This document shows positions 61,851-64,000 of a stretch of 64,000 bases of DNA, piece after piece. Positions within the stretch are counted from its first letter, which is position 1, and each line of letters starts with the position of its first letter. A model generated the notes under the pieces. That model worked only from the letters and a program-made list of their open reading frames with translations, had not been told where the DNA came from and ran no database searches. Where the stretch lies: contig NZ_CALDGS010000046.1 of assembly GCF_937941905.1 (NCBI RefSeq), positions 14,538 to 78,537 of the forward strand. The letters are read 5' to 3'. This DNA comes from an uncultured Mycolicibacterium sp. Its GTDB lineage: Bacteria > Actinomycetota > Actinomycetes > Mycobacteriales > Mycobacteriaceae. Made by a program: the position numbers and the translations under genes.

Positions 61851-62333
61851 TCAGGCGACCAGGTCGTCGATCTGGTTGATCGCGGCGGTCGCGCCGTCGA
61901 TCACGCCCATCGCGAGGACCTGCTGCAGCGCCTCGACACTGGAGTAGGTGCCGACGTAGACCGCGCGGGTCCCGTCGCCGTCCGGGGCGAAGGTGTAGAC
62001 GTTGGTCGAGACCGGCAGGTCCGGCAGCGGGTTGAGGTCGCCGTCGGCGAAGTTGTCCACGAACTCCAGCCGGTGCGGTTCGTCGACGACGGTGACCTCC
62101 CAGAACCCGCCGAACCGCTGGCCGTCCGGGCCGGTCATGTAGTAGCTCACCCGACCGCCCGGGCGCAGGTCGTGCTCGACCACGGTGGCCGGGCATTCCG
62201 GTGGGCCCCAGACCTTCTCGAGCTGGCGCGGGTCGGCGTAGATCTGCCAGACGCGCTGCGGCGGGGCGGCGAACCGGGCGGTGATGGTCAGGGTCAGGTT
62301 GTCCAGGTCGTGCTGGACGTCGATCACCGGCAT
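61851..62333 (-). CDS. SRPBCC/AHSA1-family protein
   Basis: The 160-residue protein has an START-like helix-grip fold: TARFAAPPQRVWQIYADPRQLEKVW near the N terminus, then GGRVSYYMTGPDG and EVTVVDEPHRLEF. It overlaps the ArsR gene by 10 bases. ArsR-SRPBCC pairs are common in actinobacteria, and the SRPBCC partner is thought to bind a hydrophobic ligand. No specific function is known. Confidence 0.87.
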   Translation of the reverse strand: MPVIDVQHDLDNLTLTITARFAAPPQRVWQIYADPRQLEKVWGPPECPATVVEHDLRPGGRVSYYMTGPDGQRFGGFWEVTVVDEPHRLEFVDNFADGDLNPLPDLPVSTNVYTFAPDGDGTRAVYVGTYSSVEALQQVLAMGVIDGATAAINQIDDLVA

Positions 62334-62680
62334 GGCTGGTCCTCCTCGGGGGTGTCGGCTGCGATGAGTGCGTCGATGCGCGCGATGCGGCCACGCCAGA
62401 TCTGTTCCAGCTCGGCGAGCATCGCCGCCACCGACCGCACGGCCTCGACGTCCCCGCGGGCGAGTTGTTCGCGCCCGCGGCGGCGTTTGGTGATCAGACC
62501 CGCCCGTTCCAGCACGGCGACGTGTTTCTGCACCGCGGCGAAGCTCATGTCGTAGTTGGCGGCGAGCCCGGTGACCGAGTGCTCCCCGGCCAGCACCCGG
62601 CGCAGGATGTCGCGGCGGGTGCGGTCGGCGAGCGCGTGGAACAGGGCGTCGGCCCGGTCCTCGTCCAACAGCACGGTCAC
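62324..62680 (-). CDS. ArsR-family regulator (non-metal type)
   Basis: The 118-residue winged-helix protein has DALFHALADRTRRDILRRVL, VTGLAANYDMSFAAVQKHVAVLE and AGLITKRRRGREQ. No metal-site cysteines are present. GTG 62680 is chosen because a TATGTT box lies 6 bases before it. A perfect palindrome covers that box, indicating autorepression. Confidence 0.88.
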   Translation of the reverse strand: MTVLLDEDRADALFHALADRTRRDILRRVLAGEHSVTGLAANYDMSFAAVQKHVAVLERAGLITKRRRGREQLARGDVEAVRSVAAMLAELEQIWRGRIARIDALIAADTPEEDQPCR

Positions 62681-62686
62681 CCGGCC

Positions 62687-62712
62687 AACATACAACCGAT
62701 TGGTTGTATGTT
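62687..62712. promoter_or_regulatory. Palindromic ArsR operator overlapping its -10 box
   Basis: AACATACAACC-GATT-GGTTGTATGTT is a perfect inverted repeat with 11-base arms. Its left arm contains the minus-strand -10 box TATGTT of the arsR gene. It also sits 21 bases before the -10 box of the divergent hydratase, so it may control both genes. Confidence 0.8.
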
Positions 62713-62732
62713 CCACCCGATTCGCGCGCCAG

Positions 62733-62738
62733 TACTGT
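62733..62738 (+). promoter_or_regulatory. Candidate -10 box (TACTGT) for the enoyl-CoA hydratase
   Basis: TACTGT lies 8 bases before ATG 62747 with no ribosome-binding site between, suggesting leaderless expression. Confidence 0.4.
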
Positions 62739-62746
62739 GGTCGACC

Positions 62747-63403
62747 ATGGCTCCGACGCTGGAAATCCGAGACACCGTCGCCGTCCTGACCCTCGGTGAC
62801 GGGGAGAACCGCTTCTCCCCCGAGTTCCTCGACGCGGTCGAATCCCACCTCGACGAGGCGCAGGCCTCCGCCCGCGCCCTGGTCACCACCGGGGTGGGCA
62901 AGTTCTACTCCAACGGCCTGGACCTGGACTGGCTTTCGGCCAACGGCGACCGGCTGACCGAGTACGTCCGGCGGGTCCAGGAACTGTTCTGCCGGGTGCT
63001 GACGTTCCCGTTGCCGACGGTGGCGGCGGTCAACGGGCACGCGTTCGGGGCGGGCGCGATGCTGGCCATCGCCCACGACTTCCGCTTCATGCGCACCGAC
63101 CGCGGGTTCTTCTGCTTCCCCGAGGTCGACATCCGCATCCCGTTCACCCCGGGCATGGCCGCCCTGATCCAGGCCAAGGTCACCCCGCAGACCGCGGTGG
63201 CGTCGATGACCACCGGCCACCGCTTCGGCGGGCCGGAGGCCGCGGCCGCCGGGCTGGTCGACGGCGCCGCCGCCGAGGCCGAGCTGGTCGACACCGCGAT
63301 CGCACGGGTGCAGCCGCTGCTCGGCAAGGACTCCGGCACCCTGGGCGCGATCAAGCAGACGATGTACGCCGGGGTGCTCGACGCGCTGCGCCGGGCGGAG
63401 TGA
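62747..63403 (+). CDS. Enoyl-CoA hydratase/isomerase family protein
   Basis: The 218-residue crotonase-fold protein is short for the family. Seen: the oxyanion-hole stretch KFYSNGLDLDW and AAVNGHAFGAGAMLAIAHDFRFM with the second backbone NH. The usual catalytic Glu pair of hydratases is not plainly present (FPEVDIRIP holds one), so it may be an isomerase rather than a hydratase. It abuts the convergent cellulase stop directly. Confidence 0.82.
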   Translation: MAPTLEIRDTVAVLTLGDGENRFSPEFLDAVESHLDEAQASARALVTTGVGKFYSNGLDLDWLSANGDRLTEYVRRVQELFCRVLTFPLPTVAAVNGHAFGAGAMLAIAHDFRFMRTDRGFFCFPEVDIRIPFTPGMAALIQAKVTPQTAVASMTTGHRFGGPEAAAAGLVDGAAAEAELVDTAIARVQPLLGKDSGTLGAIKQTMYAGVLDALRRAE

Positions 63404-64000
63404 TCACCAACCCGCGTTGCGGGCCAGCTCCACGGCGTAGGCGTTGACGAAGGTGCCGGCCGCCGGCTCGCCGCGGTTGCAGCTGCCGTCGGACTCGCCG
63501 GGCCGCTTGACCCACAGGTAGGCGTCGGCGTGCGGGCCGGCGGTCGCGGTGGTCGGCGGCACGCCGAGGGCACGGCCCGACGGGTTGCACCAGTACAGTT
63601 CGCCGTCGGCCGGGCCGTTGCCGTTGCGCGAGGTGTCGATGACGTAGTGCGCGCCGCCGGTCAGCCCGGAGATCGTCTCGCCGTAGCCGATCTCCTCCTC
63701 GGTGGTGAAGAAGTTCGCGGTGTTGAGGCTGAAGCCGCGGGCCTTGTGCACCCCGACCCGGTTGAGCCGGTTGGCCATCTCGTCGGCGGCCACCCAGCGC
63801 GAGTGGCCGGCGTCGACGTAGACGACGGTGGCCGGGTTGGCGGTGAGCCGGTCGACCGCGTAGGCGATCAGGTCGTAGCGCTCCTCGCGCTGGGCCTCCG
63901 ACAGGCAGTCGGCCATGGCCAGCGCGTCGGGCTCGAGGATCACGGTGGCCGGGCCGTCGCCGATCACCCCGGCGACCCGGTCGATCCAGTCCCGGTAGGC
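63404..64000 (-). CDS. celA1: GH6 endoglucanase/cellulase, C-terminal part
   Basis: The frame is open to the right edge, so only about 198 C-terminal residues are present. ATVILEPDALAM contains the catalytic-acid region (EPDALA) of glycoside hydrolase family 6, followed by VYVDAGHSRW, ISGLTGGAHYVIDTSRNG, YWCNPSGRALG and LWVKRPGESDG, which are all family signatures. Two Cys near DGSCN and YWCN could form the usual disulfide. It resembles M. tuberculosis CelA1 (Rv0062). The signal peptide, if any, lies beyond the window. Confidence 0.9.
   Translation of the reverse strand, partial: AYRDWIDRVAGVIGDGPATVILEPDALAMADCLSEAQREERYDLIAYAVDRLTANPATVVYVDAGHSRWVAADEMANRLNRVGVHKARGFSLNTANFFTTEEEIGYGETISGLTGGAHYVIDTSRNGNGPADGELYWCNPSGRALGVPPTTATAGPHADAYLWVKRPGESDGSCNRGEPAAGTFVNAYAVELARNAGW

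Noticed and set aside
1..64000. CRISPR arrays, tRNA or rRNA genes, insertion sequences or prophage
   Set aside because: No regularly spaced direct repeats, cloverleaf-like sequence, ribosomal RNA stretch, transposase, integrase or phage structural gene was recognised.

Overview
The window is high-GC actinobacterial DNA, most likely from a non-tuberculous mycobacterium (Mycolicibacterium-like). Supporting genes are a clear WhiB6, a mycobacterial-type methylenetetrahydrofolate reductase, a haemophore-type haem-binding protein, a PrrB-like sensor kinase, a GH6 cellulase resembling CelA1, many GTG starts, 4-base ATGA/GTGA gene overlaps, and several TANNNT boxes placed 6-8 bases before start codons as in leaderless transcripts. 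No rRNA, tRNA, CRISPR array, prophage or insertion sequence was seen. All functions and names come from reading motifs and from memory of families; no search was run.

Layout. 1-5.3 kb: end of a metallo-beta-lactamase-fold gene, gluQ, a saccharopine dehydrogenase-like reductase, an XRE regulator, whiB6 and a PrrB-like sensor kinase with no adjacent response regulator. 5.3-11 kb: a TetR gene divergent from an agmatine operon (N-carbamoylputrescine amidase, agmatine deiminase, YtcJ-like amidohydrolase, APC permease), with a perfect palindrome between them. 11-18.1 kb: a B12-dependent diol-dehydratase-type enzyme (fused large/medium subunit, small subunit, reactivase), divergent from an APC permease and a PucR regulator. 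18.1-30.9 kb: mostly ordinary genes, namely small secreted proteins, hrpA, an MTHFR, a GGDEF protein with a likely N-terminal frameshift, selO, a DUF808 protein, an MFS carrier, a CobW GTPase and a YaeQ protein. 30.9-37 kb: a PucR regulator divergent from an AMP ligase-DUF3556-FAD oxidoreductase operon of unknown substrate. 37-41 kb: a VOC protein, an MTA/SAH nucleosidase and a secreted phosphodiesterase.

41-57.5 kb is the most interesting part. A + strand operon encodes an omega-amino acid aminotransferase, a glutaryl-CoA-dehydrogenase-like enzyme, a semialdehyde dehydrogenase and a class III CoA-transferase, which together fit 5-aminovalerate/glutarate breakdown. It converges on a - strand run: GntR regulator, stand-alone soluble Cache protein, P450, 3Fe-4S ferredoxin, glutamine-synthetase-like ligase, a solute-binding-protein fold without a signal peptide, two class I amidotransferases of the gamma-glutamyl-GABA hydrolase type, and a PucR regulator. 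A divergent APC permease and aldehyde dehydrogenase complete the set. The P450-ferredoxin-ligase core resembles the piperidine/pyrrolidine/morpholine locus (pipA/morA type) described in mycobacteria. I infer that cyclic amines are opened by the P450, processed with gamma-glutamyl intermediates, and the C5 product enters the neighbouring glutarate operon.

57.5-64 kb: a P-loop kinase, an ECF transporter (YkoC/YkoD/YkoE type) under a TPP riboswitch, a ThiD/PdxK-type kinase, an ArsR-SRPBCC pair with a palindromic operator, an enoyl-CoA hydratase and the C-terminal part of a GH6 cellulase running off the window.
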